This document shows, piece by piece, positions 23,486 to 34,270 of a stretch of 64,000 bases of DNA (within the stretch, counting starts at the first letter, position 1; every line of letters begins with the position of its first letter). The position numbers and the translations under genes were made by a program. Origin of the DNA: Xanthostigma xanthostigma (lineage: Eukaryota > Arthropoda > Insecta > Raphidioptera > Raphidiidae); assembly GCA_963575645.1 (NCBI GenBank), contig OY754464.1, forward strand, positions 32,689,501 through 32,753,500. Reading direction: 5' to 3'. The notes under the pieces were generated by a model. The model worked only from the letters and a program-made list of their open reading frames with translations, was not told where the DNA came from and did not search any database.

Positions 23486-25506
23486 AAAAACGGATTGCTT
23501 CTATTTAGCAATGTCTGAAACTAGCTTAAAATTGACGGGCCTAAAAATTCTTTAAAGTGGATGTGGAAAGGAAACTTTATTTTGACAAAGATTACCAACA
23601 ATACTTGTTTAGGGAATTAAAGACCTTTAATTGTTAAAAATCGAAAAAGATCTAAAAAATAGATACATATTACATGTACAATGTACATAAAATCAACTTT
23701 AAACTGCATTCCAACTCAATGAAAAGAAGCGGTACCGTCGATCATGAAAAATGAAGAATAGAATCATTAAAAATATTTATTTTCACAAATACAATTCTTA
23801 TAAGCGGTTTTGCATTTTGGCGACAAATTTTCTAACAAGCATATTAATGCATATATTATATTGGAAAATTTATCTATAGTGATTCAGGTGCACACATTAA
23901 TTACGAAACGGTTATAAAACACTATATTATAAACTAACACACAGCATACATAATTATTCAATTAGACGTGAGTGGTGATATCAACGCCACTACAGAACAG
24001 ATACCCGGCTTATAATAAAGCAGTAAGGCGTTAGCAGTAATTAACCAAAGACATCACACCAGTCAAACCATCGAACTTATATATTTGAGGAAGAAACATT
24101 TTACATTCGGAGTTTACTTAACTATATGTTTAAAAAATAGTGAAAATATAAATTGTGCAGATATCTTTTTCAATTCTTGTATATTAAAATTTTATACAAA
24201 TTTGAGCTTAAAAACAGCAATGATCGTCAGAGTGACGTTGTGTGGTCCATCTATATAAGCTATTAAAATTGTTTTTTCACTGTAAGTTTAAAAAAGTTTA
24301 ATTTTTTGAACGTAATAAATATGTTCTACATTAGTAGAATGTGTATCTTGGGCGTAATAAAGTATATCTTGGACGAGGTATAAAATAATGCTTAACAGTC
24401 CCAATCGCACTGCGCTGTATTTTTGTCCTACTGTCTTAATTTTTTGTTTTTTCAATATTTTTTACATTTCACTTGTGTAGCAAACTTAACTTCAATAATA
24501 AATAATATATGTAACTATATACACTGTGTACAAAAAAAACCTATCTAAGCTATCACGCGCATACTTATCCGCGACTCTTATGATAGCGTGTCGTGTCATT
24601 TGTACTGTGTACTGTTCATAATATCGCAGGTTGATTGTACTTTTCTTTATTTTTTATTAAAAATGATAAACAGATAAAACCCGCGTCGCAGTGCCAAACC
24701 TTGCCGACAATATAGTGTATTTGCTAATACAGACAGTGAGGCTTTATTATGTAGGTAAACAAAACACTTTTGTTTTTGGATGAAAAGATAAATTTACACC
24801 CCTTACAATATATATTTTTTTACCTAATTTCAATATTAATATCAATCTAACATCTCCACCAAATTAAATACACCCTTCAGTAAGTAAACCCCTATCCGCA
24901 ATCTAGTGTTTTCATAAAATTTGTAAGTCCGGTCCTGTCGGGCCAATTTTATTAAAATTTTGATAGCACATTTTAATCATTACTAAAGGGTTAAATTTCA
25001 ATTTTGAAAGGATTCGGAGAAATTTTTCGGTTTTTTGGGCCCATAAACATTTTTCAACCCCAAAAAAACACCCTTAAAATAGTCTGATTGGGCTCATTTT
25101 AAAAATCCTTCGTGCGATGATAGATTTCAACATTTGGACCACATTTCGTTAAAACCAATTAACTCCTTCGAAAGTTAGTGCCCGTACATTTATATATATT
25201 ATATAGAAACATACATTTCCAAAAATGGTGCCAAAGTGTCCAGGAGGCTTGAAACGTCGAGAAATTTTGATCCGACCCCTAGATCCCACCATCCCACCGA
25301 CGACAATAGTGTAAGTGCCTTATGACAAATACACTAAAAAGAGTTTATCGAATTTTACTTTAGCGCCCGGCATGCGATAAAGTCACCGGTCTGAAATCTA
25401 TTATTTTACCACCGGCTTACATACGTATGAAATGAATAGGACAAAAAAATGTTTTGCACACTCCCTATAAAATAGCGGATTTTCATGCCTGTATAGCGGT
25501 TGTGAA
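23486..25506. other. Stretch without recognised content
   Basis: 2 kb without recognised features. 24915-25320 is locally more G+C-rich, with blocks such as GTCCGGTCCTGTCGGGCC, and may be an unlabelled repeat; no ends seen. Confidence 0.45.
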
Positions 25507-25854
25507 ATGACACATTTAACACTACGTTGTGTAAAGCAAACGGAACACAGTTGTGGTACAATTTCCATAGTAAATCATAGTCACGATGTGTGCAACCGAA
25601 TACGACTACAACGCAGTTTACAATTAGAAGTGAACTTTGTTCAAAAGGGAATTGTCGAAATTGTGAAAAATGAAAATGAAGAAAAAACCAGCAATCTTAT
25701 TGTAATTACGAGCACAAAATCTAATAAATATCTAAAACATAATTATATTACGACTCGTTTCAACATAATGTCACTTACTCGTATAATAACATCATTTACG
25801 ATACATAAACTACTATTCAATTCTTTGATTAACGTCATTAGAACTCTTCCATAA
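25507..25854 (+). other. Unrecognised 115-codon open frame running into a repeat
   Basis: The frame encodes 115 residues with no family I recognise. Its last ~20 codons overlap the repeat that starts at about 25790, so at least the end is repeat-derived. No splice or promoter support. Probably not a gene. Confidence 0.2.
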
Positions 25855-25937
25855 ATAAAATTATCGACCAATTTTTCAGATCGATATTTTTTTGTTAATA
25901 TATTGTCTGAAAAATTAGTCGATCATTTTATTTATTG
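25790..25937 (+). repeat. Repeat family P, copy 1 (inverted-repeat part)
   Basis: Shares TTTGATTAACGTC, TTAGAACTCTTC, ATAAATAAAATTATCGACC and AATTTTTCAGA with 43820-44000. ATAAAATTATCGACCAATTT faces AAAAATTAGTCGATCATTTTAT, giving a hairpin with ~30-bp arms (25855-25937). Other copies: 43474-44000, 45224-45442, 46963-47025. Confidence 0.65.
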
Positions 25938-26818
25938 AATAAACTACTATTATTATAAACAACTATGGATTGACTGGTTAATTATTTAGTTTATTTTTTT
26001 AAAGATTATTATAAAAAAAACCCAAAAACAGGCGGATTCAAAGTTAAATCGTGCGTTCTTTTCAGTGTGAATGAACTTCGTCTATAGTTCGCAATACATG
26101 AAACGTTAAAAAGAATGTGAATAAAAAAAATTAAACATTTGTGGTTTATTAAAATTACTGTTCGTTCCTTAAACTTTAACGTTCGAAGAAAAACATAAAA
26201 AGCTCGGTAGCATGAAACGTTGTGGAATAAATAGTATTAAACGAATTCTATAAGCAAACACTTTAATATATTTACAGTGCTTAACTGTCAAGATTAAAGA
26301 TACCGCCTCATCTCTTACAAAAGACTGCCGTGTGTCTGTGATCTAAAGTCGTTTCCATGATATAGGAAATCTTCCAAGATATAAATATTGAACAACATTT
26401 TTTCGCTAGAATTGTATTTTTGCTGGATTCCAGAATGCATTGTCAAAAAATTTTACAATGACTTCAAATTATGACCACACATATTTCATGAGAAAAGCCT
26501 TGTTAAATTTTTAATAAATGATCCTGCTCAAAAAATACGACATTTTTTAATTGCCCGTATCTAACATACTTTTTTGTTCTTTTTTTTATCACGCTCGTGA
26601 CTTTCTTTCTATCAGTCTGTCACCGAATCTACTGGACCAAAAAGTTGAAATTTGCTACATAAGAGTTAAATAGCCTAATCAAGGACGTATAGCGTAAATA
26701 AACAAATTCCGATTTAGGAGGCTAATTGTGAATTAGAAAATTAAAAAAAATGTTTTCAAGTGTATCATGTGACGTATCAAATGCAAGGGTTTGCTACGAG
26801 AAATACAATCATAATAAA
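25938..26818. other. Stretch without recognised content
   Basis: No coding similarity and no repeat partner recognised. Confidence 0.5.
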
Positions 26819-26819
26819 T

Positions 26820-26889
26820 GTAATGCTTGATTTCGTGTATTTTCGTCAATATCTTTATATTGACAAAAATACACGAAATCGAGCATTAC
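26820..26889. repeat. Tight hairpin, 33-bp arms, 4-nt loop
   Basis: 26820-26852 and 26857-26889 are reverse complements with two mismatches (GTAATGCTTGATTTCG / CGAAATCGAGCATTAC at the base). The compact stem is of miRNA-precursor size, but a MITE is equally possible. Confidence 0.7.
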
Positions 26890-27047
26890 ACCCATCCCTC
26901 ACTTCTCCGAAACTACTGAATCTAAAATTTTGTAAAATAAGAAATATAGAGCCTTAGTCGTAGTTTACACTTTTACTCGAAAACCTGAACGAAAAGTCTT
27001 AAAGTTCTCACAGAATAGTTCAATCAACGAAGACCAAATACTGCCCA

Positions 27048-27299
27048 ATAGGGGAAATAATTCGTGTAAAAGCGATTTTTGGCATAGTTGTAGGGGATGG
27101 TGTCTGAAGCAACATACTCAAAGTACTGATGGATGGGGGTGGAGCTAAGGGGTGGGGGGTGGCGTTAAGGTCCCCCGTTAAAGTTTTTCTTATATATCTC
27201 CTAAACGGTGGCTCATAGCAAAAAAAATTCTTTTACTTAAGCAATGTACATAATATTCTCTACAAAAAAGGTCCTGTACACTTTTTCGCTGGGATCAAT
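27048..27299 (+). repeat. Left terminal inverted repeat of the Academ-like element
   Basis: Pairs with 29478-29728. Contains a purine-rich G stretch (GGGTGGAGCTAAGGGGTGGG) and the inner edge GTGTACTTTTTCGCTGGGATC-type sequence (GTACACTTTTTCGCTGGGAT). Few differences between the two repeats suggest the element is not very old. Confidence 0.85.
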
Positions 27300-27423
27300 A
27301 TTTAACGAGATATCAAAGAAGAAAAGTTAATTATGCTCAATTCTCGCATTTTTACGTATTGGTTCAAACTGCTGGCGCACACGGCACGTTTCTGTAGCGT
27401 CGTCGGGCGCAAGGGACTGGCGG

Positions 27424-28107
27424 TAGAGGTGGTACAAACTGTTATTTATTAATAACAGTTCCGTTCCGTTCCTGTTCCGCTTACGGAACAGTTCCAAAAA
27501 CCTGTTACTTTTTAACAGTTCCAACGTTGGAACCTTGACATTCTCGGAATAGCTTGTAACATGCAACTTATAAAAATTTCAAATTATGAAATGTGTATGA
27601 TTTGTATTTTTTCGTGAATTAATTCTATTATTCAAGTTTAATAATTTAAGGTACCTAATTATTAAAAATATACTTTTACAGAATGTAAGTAACAGTTGTT
27701 CTGCAGAATGCATATACTATGACAAAATCAAATAATATTATTTCACCACAGTTCAATATTATTCGCGTATGTAATATAAAATGAATAAACCGTCCAGTTT
27801 TGTCTGAAACTTTGCGACGCATGTTAATGTGATGGTGTGATACTAAAATCGACTTTACGTACAATGTACGCTAGGCGTAGGTGAAGAGCATAACTGTTGC
27901 AGTTTGCAAAGAAGCTACAATAATAATTGACAACGGAAACGGAGAATGTTTATTTTATGCAGAAGAACGCCCGTTATGTTATTCGGAACAGTCGAAGCAT
28001 TGGAACAGCCCGGAACAGGTATTTTATTATACTGACAACTGTTCCAATCTGTTCCTCGTTCGAAACCGTTCCAAAATAACTGTTCCTAGTATTTTGTATC
28101 ATCTCTC
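27424..28107. mobile_element. hAT-type element inserted in the Academ-like element, 684 bp
   Basis: ACTGGCGG occurs directly outside both ends (27416-27423 and 28108-28115), a perfect 8-bp duplication. Ends TAGAGGTGGTACAAA and TTTTGTATCATCTCTC are an imperfect inverted repeat of the CAGAGATG hAT type. About twelve copies of GGAACAG or CTGTTCC (or one-base variants) cluster inside both ends (27455-27540 and 27985-28090), as expected for subterminal transposase-binding repeats. No transposase is encoded. Removing the element and one ACTGGCGG joins a continuous open frame across the site. Confidence 0.85.
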
Positions 28108-28158
28108 ACTGGCGGCAAGGTCACCGCCAACCAGTCACGACGCACACGTAGAGTATGA

Positions 28159-29401
28159 AATGGAACCCGTCCTCCAACGTTTCTACGATTTGCCATCAAT
28201 ACATTACCTACGTCCAGAAACATTACGGTCCAAACTGTATGGTGGTTTTTTGATGGTTACAGTGATGTCAACAGCACTAAACGAGCAGAGCAGAAGCGAC
28301 GAGGTCTGACTAAAACGTCGGTTGATATTAACTGTAACGAAAATACGATCATCACTGTTAAACAGGAGCATTTCCTCGCCAACGAAAAAAATAAAACGAG
28401 GCTGATTCAGTTCCTCACCGAGAAAATGACAGCAGCAGGGATTGAAACAACTGTTGCAACAGGAGATGCTGATGGTACTATTGTCAGATGCGGGTTGGAT
28501 AAGGCTGCCATTCATCCAACTGTTGTAATAGTTGGGGAAAATGTCGACTTGATAGTCCTCCTCATGAGATTGGCTCCACCAAATATTAACGTGTTCTTTA
28601 TGAAACCAGGGCGTGGAAAGGTGGAAACCAAATTGTTTTCAGTGCGACAACTTCAACAGTTTCCACTTGCCAAGACAATTCTCCTTCTCCACAGCTTCTC
28701 CGGATGCGACACCACCACTGCAATCCATGGAAAGAGCAAAGTGGGAATTGCTAAGCTGTTCACGGATAAACCAGACCTGACCCAAAAAATCTCAGACATT
28801 TTTAATGAGCCTTCAACATCACCTGAGAGTATTGAACAGGCCGGCGAGAAACTGTTTCTGGCAATTTACAAAGCGTCTAACCAGGAACAAAATCTAAATA
28901 AATTACGATACTAAGCTTTTTTGAGAGCATCAATGAATCCGAAATCAGATCAGGCCACTCTTCCTCCTACCAGAGAAGCTTCGAAGCAGCACTCGTTGAG
29001 AGTGTACCTACAGGTATCATTAACCAAAGAAGTTGTCAAATATATATTTGAGCTAAATACTTACGTTGATCTTATTACATCTTTTACAGATACAACAATG
29101 GCTCAGCAAACCCCTACCACCTACTCAATGGGGCTGGGCCAGAGGAGACGATGGCATCCTAAAGTCGGTGACAACAAACGATCCTGTGGCACCTGACTCC
29201 ATACTCAACAGCATATTTTGCCGATGTAGGACTGGGTGTGGGGTGCGATGCGGCTGCCGGAAAGCAGGAATTGCCCACTCCAGTGTTTGCGGGGTATGCT
29301 CCCGCTCATGCACTAACGGAGCCCCAATCGAAAACACCGTCGACGATGATGTTGATGATGATATTATGTTAGATTTAGAAGATAATTGGAATTTTTTTTA
29401 A
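28159..29401 (+). pseudogene. XPG/FEN1-like nuclease with Cys8 C-terminus (Academ-type transposon protein), 5' truncated
   Basis: Exon 1 is open from 28159 to 29013 except for one TAA at 28912-28914; exon 2 runs 29090-29401. Visible in order: WWFFDGYSD (28237-28263), a KRRGLT basic stretch, GDADGTIV (about 28462), VGENVDLIVLL (about 28531) and LLHSFSGCDTTTAIHG (about 28690). This matches the acidic spacing and GCD motif of XPG-type nucleases; the family norm at GENVD is an extra Asp, so one metal ligand may be lost. After the intron comes a PPTQWGW block, then exactly eight Cys (29219-29311, spacing C1C3C3C1C10C2C3C) and an acidic tail (DDDVDDDIMLDLEDN). In Academ elements this protein is thought to act in transposition. 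The N-terminus is not recognisable; the TAA and missing start make it a pseudogene. An alternative upstream frame (27333-27423 plus 28116-28309) is open but unassigned. Confidence 0.75.
29014..29089 (+). other. Intron in the nuclease gene, 76 bp, GT-AG
   Basis: The donor CAG|GTATCA follows the codons for RVYLQ. The acceptor CTTTTACAG| precedes ATACAACAATGG (IQQW). Joining them keeps the frame and brings the LRVYLQ and QWLSKPLPPTQWGW blocks together as in relatives. Without splicing the frame meets stops before the cysteine domain. The size is usual for a short insect intron. Confidence 0.75.
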
Positions 29402-29477
29402 TACATGCCATACCTACTCAAAGAACTGTATCTTTATTTTATTATTGACCATCTTCTTTCCTTCACGTCTCATTAAA

Positions 29478-29728
29478 TTTGATCCCAGCGAAAAAGTGTA
29501 CAGGACCTTTTTTGTAGAGAATTTTATGTAGATTGCTTGAGTAAAAAAATTTTTTTGTTATGAGCCACCGTTTACGAGCTATATAAGAAAAACTTTAAAA
29601 GGGGACCTTAACGCCACCCCCCACCCCTTAGCTCCACCCCCATCCATCAGTACTTTGAGTATGTTGCTTCAGACACCATCCCCTACAACTATGCCAAAAA
29701 TCGCTTTTACACGAATTATTTCCCCTAT
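29478..29728 (-). repeat. Right terminal inverted repeat of the Academ-like element
   Basis: Reverse complement of 27048-27299. Differs by a few substitutions and small indels (for example around the poly-A/T run at 29545). Confidence 0.85.
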
Positions 29729-29754
29729 TTTTGCTTCTTTGAGTGAACTAGAAA

Positions 29755-29812
29755 ACGGAATGGTACGGAACCGTCTTCATGCGAGTTCGGCTCGCACTTG
29801 ACCGGTTTTTTT
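29755..29812. repeat. Common insect repeat end with GCTCGCACTTGACCGG
   Basis: GGTACGGAACCGTC followed by GCGAGTTCGGCTCGC (inverted GCGAG...CTCGC) and ACTTGACCGGTTTTTTT. I recall this as a very widespread motif in moth and butterfly intergenic DNA. It sits 26 bp outside the Academ-like right end, so the Academ-like element may have inserted in it. Confidence 0.45.
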
Positions 29813-30672
29813 CTGTGAGTACTTTTAATGTTCACATAATATAAAAATAAATGTGGCAAAAATATAATATTTTCTCTACATTTTTGTCAGATGAAAAATG
29901 TTCTAATACTTATCGTTTAAAAAGATAATCTGCTATCTTACCCTAATCTGAGATGATTTAAATTTAAATTTTGGACAATATGTTTTTAAAATAAAGAACG
30001 ATTTTGAAGTTCAAAATTAACAGGCTTATTAAAATAGATAAAAATGCTTTACTGTATTATTTTTTATTGAAAAGTTTTGTACAAGATCTTAAAAATAATT
30101 GTTTTTCATAAGGCAACCGATGACAACAATTATTTAGAAAATATTATTTATAAGGATATTTATCTACTATTGGACAGTGCATTTATTTCATAAAATGCAA
30201 TGTTTTTTTATTACAGAATTTCTGACTAGTTTTTAATAAACACATAAAATTTAGCAGTGTATTGAAAAGCAATTTAATCAAAACGATATGACACTTCAGG
30301 AAGTTACTTTCGACCGTCTAAATTGCACCTGTGAATACAACCATTTGTATGTGTTTTTTTAATAATATATCTATATTAAAGTTTCAATGGTACCGGTTAT
30401 TACAATGAGGAAGCAGTATACTGAATTTAACGCTCAACCAGGGTATCTCAATCAGTGATCGAATAAATACAATACTAAATGTAAACATAATATAATTTAA
30501 GGAAACTTCCATTAATTAGGTGAGGTGTTTTTCTCTAAATTTGGACCCCCTCCCTGATGACGTTTGGTAAAATATGGTGAGACCCTATAATTTCTAAATG
30601 TTATCTGTTATTAATTCCGTCAACAGTATTCACTGTCACCAAACGCGTCACAGCAATGACATATAATATATT
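29813..30672. other. Stretch without recognised content
   Basis: A+T-rich; the last ~80 bases may belong to the LINE that becomes recognisable at 30673. Confidence 0.45.
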
Positions 30673-30849
30673 CAAAACTACCGAATATCATTGTACGGCA
30701 GAGGACCACTAGGTTTCGGGTCTAAAATTTATAATAAGCTGCCTGCATCGATCCGGGACAGTAATTACAATCATTTTAAACGCACATTAAAACATTTCTT
30801 AACTATAAATTGCTTTTATAATTTGAATGAATTTTATAATTATTGTTAA
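30673..30849 (+). pseudogene. LINE ORF2 C-terminal remnant (Jockey/CR1-like), with 3' UTR to ~30925
   Basis: 58 codons read RISLYGRGPLGFGSKIYNKL, then PASIRD...FKRTLKHFL and end TAA at 30847-30849. The pattern 'GPxxYNKLPxxIR....FKxxLKxFL' is the usual C-terminus of Jockey/CR1-type retrotransposon proteins. The 3' UTR ends in (TATC)n at about 30908-30925, the same tail type as the LINE at 33820-34840. 5' truncated, with no stops in the surviving part. Confidence 0.7.
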
Positions 30850-30925
30850 TATTAATTATTGACTTGTCACATACATACTTGTTAATGTCTACAGTGACCA
30901 ATAAATATCTATCTATCTATCTATA
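30850..30925 (+). repeat. LINE 3' UTR and (TATC)n tail
   Basis: Follows the LINE stop codon; AATAAATATC then four TATC-type units. It probably marks the 3' end of that insertion. Confidence 0.6.
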
Positions 30926-31323
30926 ATAATGTATAATTTTCTGAACTAAAAAGTTGACATGAGATTGTCATTGAACCCCCTCCATTTAAATGAGATTTGA
31001 TGAGATTTTGTCGGAGCCTTCACCCATTTTGAGATCCCTTAATTAATGAACGTATATGCGCACGGATTTATAGTTTATACTTGTTAGAAAAACTACGATT
31101 TAGTGTATCTATTGGCGCGTAATTCAAATGATGAACACGTGTGCACTTTTCGCTTCAGCTGAAAGAGACAGTGCTTACAGCAAATCGCGACTTCCTACTA
31201 CACGAGCATTATGAACAACGAGCCGAACTAAATACATTTAATACAAACCCGTAACTAAATTTTTTTTAAATTTTTTTCAAGTTTTAACAAACGATGGTGA
31301 GTTTAATTTTATTCGACTTTGTA

Positions 31324-31460
31324 AACGTAAGACGTGTTCTAAATGACTCCCTTCCAACTTCAATGCAATTTCAGTTCTGAATGCAAATTTGTGCACGACT
31401 TGGCGAAGCAAACCTCCAGCTATTCCTATAATTTTTTCACGAATGCGGTCTTTCCACTCA
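31324..31460 (-). pseudogene. Tc1/mariner (IS630) transposase C-terminal remnant
   Basis: The minus-strand frame 31516-31277 contains EWKDRIREKIIGIAGGLLRQ, then VVHKF....E and GSHLEHVL. The pattern 'L..RI...I..I....L..V...F..R......GGHxEHLL' closes many insect Tc1/mariner-group transposases, including those with an N-terminal DUF4817 helix-turn-helix. The catalytic DDE/D region is missing. The N-terminal domain of such a protein occurs separately at 49451-49597. No terminal repeats were located around this piece. Confidence 0.55.
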
Positions 31461-31706
31461 CCAATTATTTCAGGACGCCTTGAAAAAATTGAAAAAAGCA
31501 CACAGAAAGTTCTCAAATTTGGTTAAATTAAATTCTCAAATAAATATTTTAATTTTTTTTACCGCGTGACATTTTTATACAAATTGAATACATTTTTTAA
31601 TTATTTTTTTTTTTTATAATAAGATATATGTTTAAAATTATATTAACTCATAATAATTATGATCATGTATACTGTTAGAACAATTTACCACTACTTGATC
31701 AGCTTG

Positions 31707-31745
31707 AGGCCCTGAAGATGAAAATAAATTTTTCGAAACGTTGGC
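31707..31745 (+). ncRNA. Hammerhead-like core motif, diverged
   Basis: CTGAAGA-T-GAAAA-taaat-TTTTC-GAAAC: the CUGANGA box, a stem II of five pairs and the GAAA box are in the order of a hammerhead ribozyme core. One extra base separates CUGANGA from stem II, and stems I and III are not evident. Same arrangement as 45322-45350. Likely a decayed retroelement part; catalytic ability is doubtful. Confidence 0.3.
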
Positions 31746-31852
31746 CACTAGCGAAACACTGGTAAAGCTTATTTTATGATCCTCAACCAAAACCTTCCTT
31801 CATCTTAACTTAGTTTTTTCTTCTGCATTTATCTCGAAATTACTTTTTTTAA

Positions 31853-32153
31853 AACGGTGTACACGATATCTCAAGACCTACTCAACCGATTTGGTTAAAA
31901 TTTACGCTTACTTTTTATAACATTATCTACAATGTGACGTAGGATTTTTTTGCTTGGGTACTCTGATCAAAAGTTATAAATTTTTGAAATTTAAAATTTC
32001 GATGCAAATCCGAGTTTTTTTTCAAACAGCTGTCCTTTCTACAAAAACAATTTGAAAATTATTATCCTACGTCACATTGTAGCTATTTTCCTTTTAAGTA
32101 AGGAATTTTTTTATGTTTCTGACAATGCCGCAAAGAGAAATCATGTACACCAT
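31853..32153. repeat. Foldback element, ~300 bp, imperfect arms
   Basis: ACGGTGTACACGATATCTC at the left faces GAGAAATCATGTACACCAT at the right. The inner blocks CTACAATGTGACGTAGGAT / ATCCTACGTCACATTGTAG are almost perfect. No coding. Confidence 0.7.
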
Positions 32154-33478
32154 CAGCAAAGAATTTTAAAAGAGGGTTCTACTTATCGGGTCACATCCCC
32201 GATATTTTAATTTTTTTTTTATCGTCAATATTGCAAATTGTTCATAAAACTACTATTTATATGTGTGCAAAATTAACATCACTTTGTGTACTAGTACTTA
32301 ACGGCTGGGTCAAAAAAAAGTTTAGGTTTATACCTAGTTTTCCGAACGGCAAGGTGGCGTAACCCCTTAAAGTAGTCATTTTCTGTCAGTATTATTGTGG
32401 CGAGTCCCCTTAACAGTACATAGCGCACCTTAACTGCATATTTAGTTACACATCATTTTCATTAATAGCTGAGACACATCCTTATATTTTACATAGTGTC
32501 AGCAGTAATAGATTAACACATAATGCAATGTAAATGAACTGTATATATTAAATTACCAAATAAAGAAATTATCATTGTCTACGCGATGATCATGGTCAAC
32601 ACTTAATTGCTGTCTGTAGGACAATTAATTACATGTCGCCACATTATCACTTTTTAATTTAAATTATACACTATTCCACATTTATTTAAATTTTCTATAA
32701 TATACAAGACTCCCAAAGACTTTATCTCAAAGTTCCAAAATATATGTTATTAGTACCTACTACCTATGTACTACTTGGTCACATTTTGTGAAGCGCTGAC
32801 GAGAGCTCAGAGGTTACAAGTGGCCGTGTCATGCAGCTTAAACCGACCACGTATGTCAGCACACGCACAATGCTACACTTTTTTTTACTGAATCACGATT
32901 TCATGAAGATAACGGGTCTATTCAACGACGATAGAAAGGTCAGATCTGTCCTACACAATATTAAATGCAGCCCGGCATAAAATCGCGAACAGTAGTAAAC
33001 TCGATAAAGATTCGCTTTTTTTCTATAAATATTACCGCCGTCTTTATCTCCGACCGTCTCACTTAATTATTCTTAGAGATTTCTTTCCACCAAAGTCAAG
33101 AAATGATCATTGCCAAAAACAATAGACTCACATTCGCCAGCAAACATACCACGCGCGACGCTTGCTTTGAGTGGAGATATTATTAAGATTCTTGCAATGC
33201 AATGTTGCCGACAAACTAAAATTCCACGGAGCCCGTCTAAGAAATGTTTGTAATAAAAATTTGTAAGTACGTGTGATATATATGTATATTTCCTACATTA
33301 TAGCAGATAGTCTGTTGGCTTTCAGCGTGGTAGCACAACACAGTAAAAAGTCATGAAAATTAACAAGAAAAAGATAATAAAATTTTAATATCAAATTTTA
33401 ATTACGGAAAACATAAGGTAATAATATACAAATTTATAGCACTTGTGTTGGCTATTGTAGCATTAAACTGATTAAGTC
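32154..33478. other. Stretch without recognised content
   Basis: 1.3 kb; nothing recognised on either strand. Confidence 0.5.
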
Positions 33479-33484
33479 ATCCGC

Positions 33485-33560
33485 CGCGATAGTAGAAGTT
33501 TCGGATTTAAATCCCGACAGTGACAATGTCGGAAAACAAATATTTCTTATATATAATTGT
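33485..33560 (+). mobile_element. tRNA-derived SINE fragment (box B and tail)
   Basis: TTTCGGATTTAAATCCCGACAGTGACA followed by ATTTCTTATATATAA; quoted in parts, box B is GGATTTAAATCC. The same TTCGGGTTCAAGTCC-TGACAGTGACA...TTTCTTATATA order is at 49150-49196. No box A remains. Confidence 0.45.
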
Positions 33561-33862
33561 AACTATAACTATGTTTGTTTCAATAGCAAACACCGTGCTA
33601 TAGATTTGCATAATAAATAATTGATAATATATTCCTTTAAAGACCGCGCACACTTGTGAAGCATAAACCTGCACGACCTGCACAGCACGAAGCAAAAAAG
33701 CCTCTTCATGAAGGTGCCCACTTAAGTAAAGCACATTAGATCAGCAACTGCTACCAGCAATGACCGTCAGTCGGCAGCCTGCAATGTCTGTCTAATCGTG
33801 CTGGACCGATCTAGTGTGCTAGTGGTATGTCGTTTTCATTAAATAATGTGCATTGATAAAAC

Positions 33863-34270
33863 AAATACGGTATTATGTTCTGGGGCTGTAGTACCTCCGG
33901 ACTCAACAGAATTTTTCTTCTACAAAAAAAAGCCATTAGAATTATATTTAATATTGGTTGCCGTGATAGTTGTAGGGACTATTTTGTCAAATATGACATT
34001 TTAACAGTGCCCTCAATATAGTATATATCTACTTCTCCCTGTGCTACATACATAAACATAAAAATAAATTTTCGTCTCCCAGTTCTAAACACACTTATCA
34101 AACCCGCTCTAATAAATTAATCATACCTAAGTGTAATCTATCCTTAATGTATAACAGTTCTGAACTTGTAGTATTGCGAATACATAATACCCTACCGGAA
34201 TGGATAACAACTCTGCCATGTCGCGAATTTAAAACAAAAAAAAAAGATGATAATTGGCGCTTTGCTTATA
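33863..34270 (+). pseudogene. LINE reverse-transcriptase ORF C-terminal remnant, frameshifted
   Basis: From 33863: YGIMFWGCSTSGLNRIFLLQ, then KKAIRIIFN and RDSCRDYFVKYDILTVPSI, up to TAG 34019-34021. In a shifted frame from 34024: YIYFSLCYIHKHKN, YQTRSNK, LVVLRIHNTLPEWI and FKTK. 'YGIxFWG...I..LQKKxIRII.....RDSCR..F....ILTVPSL' is the well-known post-RT region of Jockey/CR1-type LINEs. One frameshift; the end is cut by the insertion at 34271. Confidence 0.75.

Larger units (their letters stand above)
27048..29728 (+). mobile_element. Academ-like DNA transposon with ~250-bp terminal inverted repeats
   Basis: The left repeat (27048 to ~27299, starting ATAGGGGAAATAATTCG) and right repeat (~29478 to 29728, ending CGAATTATTTCCCCTAT) are nearly identical reverse complements. 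Shared landmarks are CCATCCATCAGTACTTTGAG and GATCCCAGCGAAAAAGTGTA. Between them lies one gene whose product has an XPG/FEN1-like nuclease signature and an eight-cysteine C-terminus, a combination I know from the Academ superfamily. The N-terminal part of the gene is missing or unrecognisable, and a 684-bp hAT element sits at 27424-28107. Flanks show no clear target duplication (Academ duplications are only 3-4 bp). The superfamily assignment rests on the protein and is from memory. Confidence 0.7.

Noticed and set aside
25507..25854. 115-codon frame as a host gene
   Set aside because: Its end overlaps a dispersed repeat and no family is recognised.
27700..28000. Hypothetical protein starting at 27881
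   Set aside because: Most of that frame lies in the inserted hAT element; only its end (from 28116) belongs to the host transposon.
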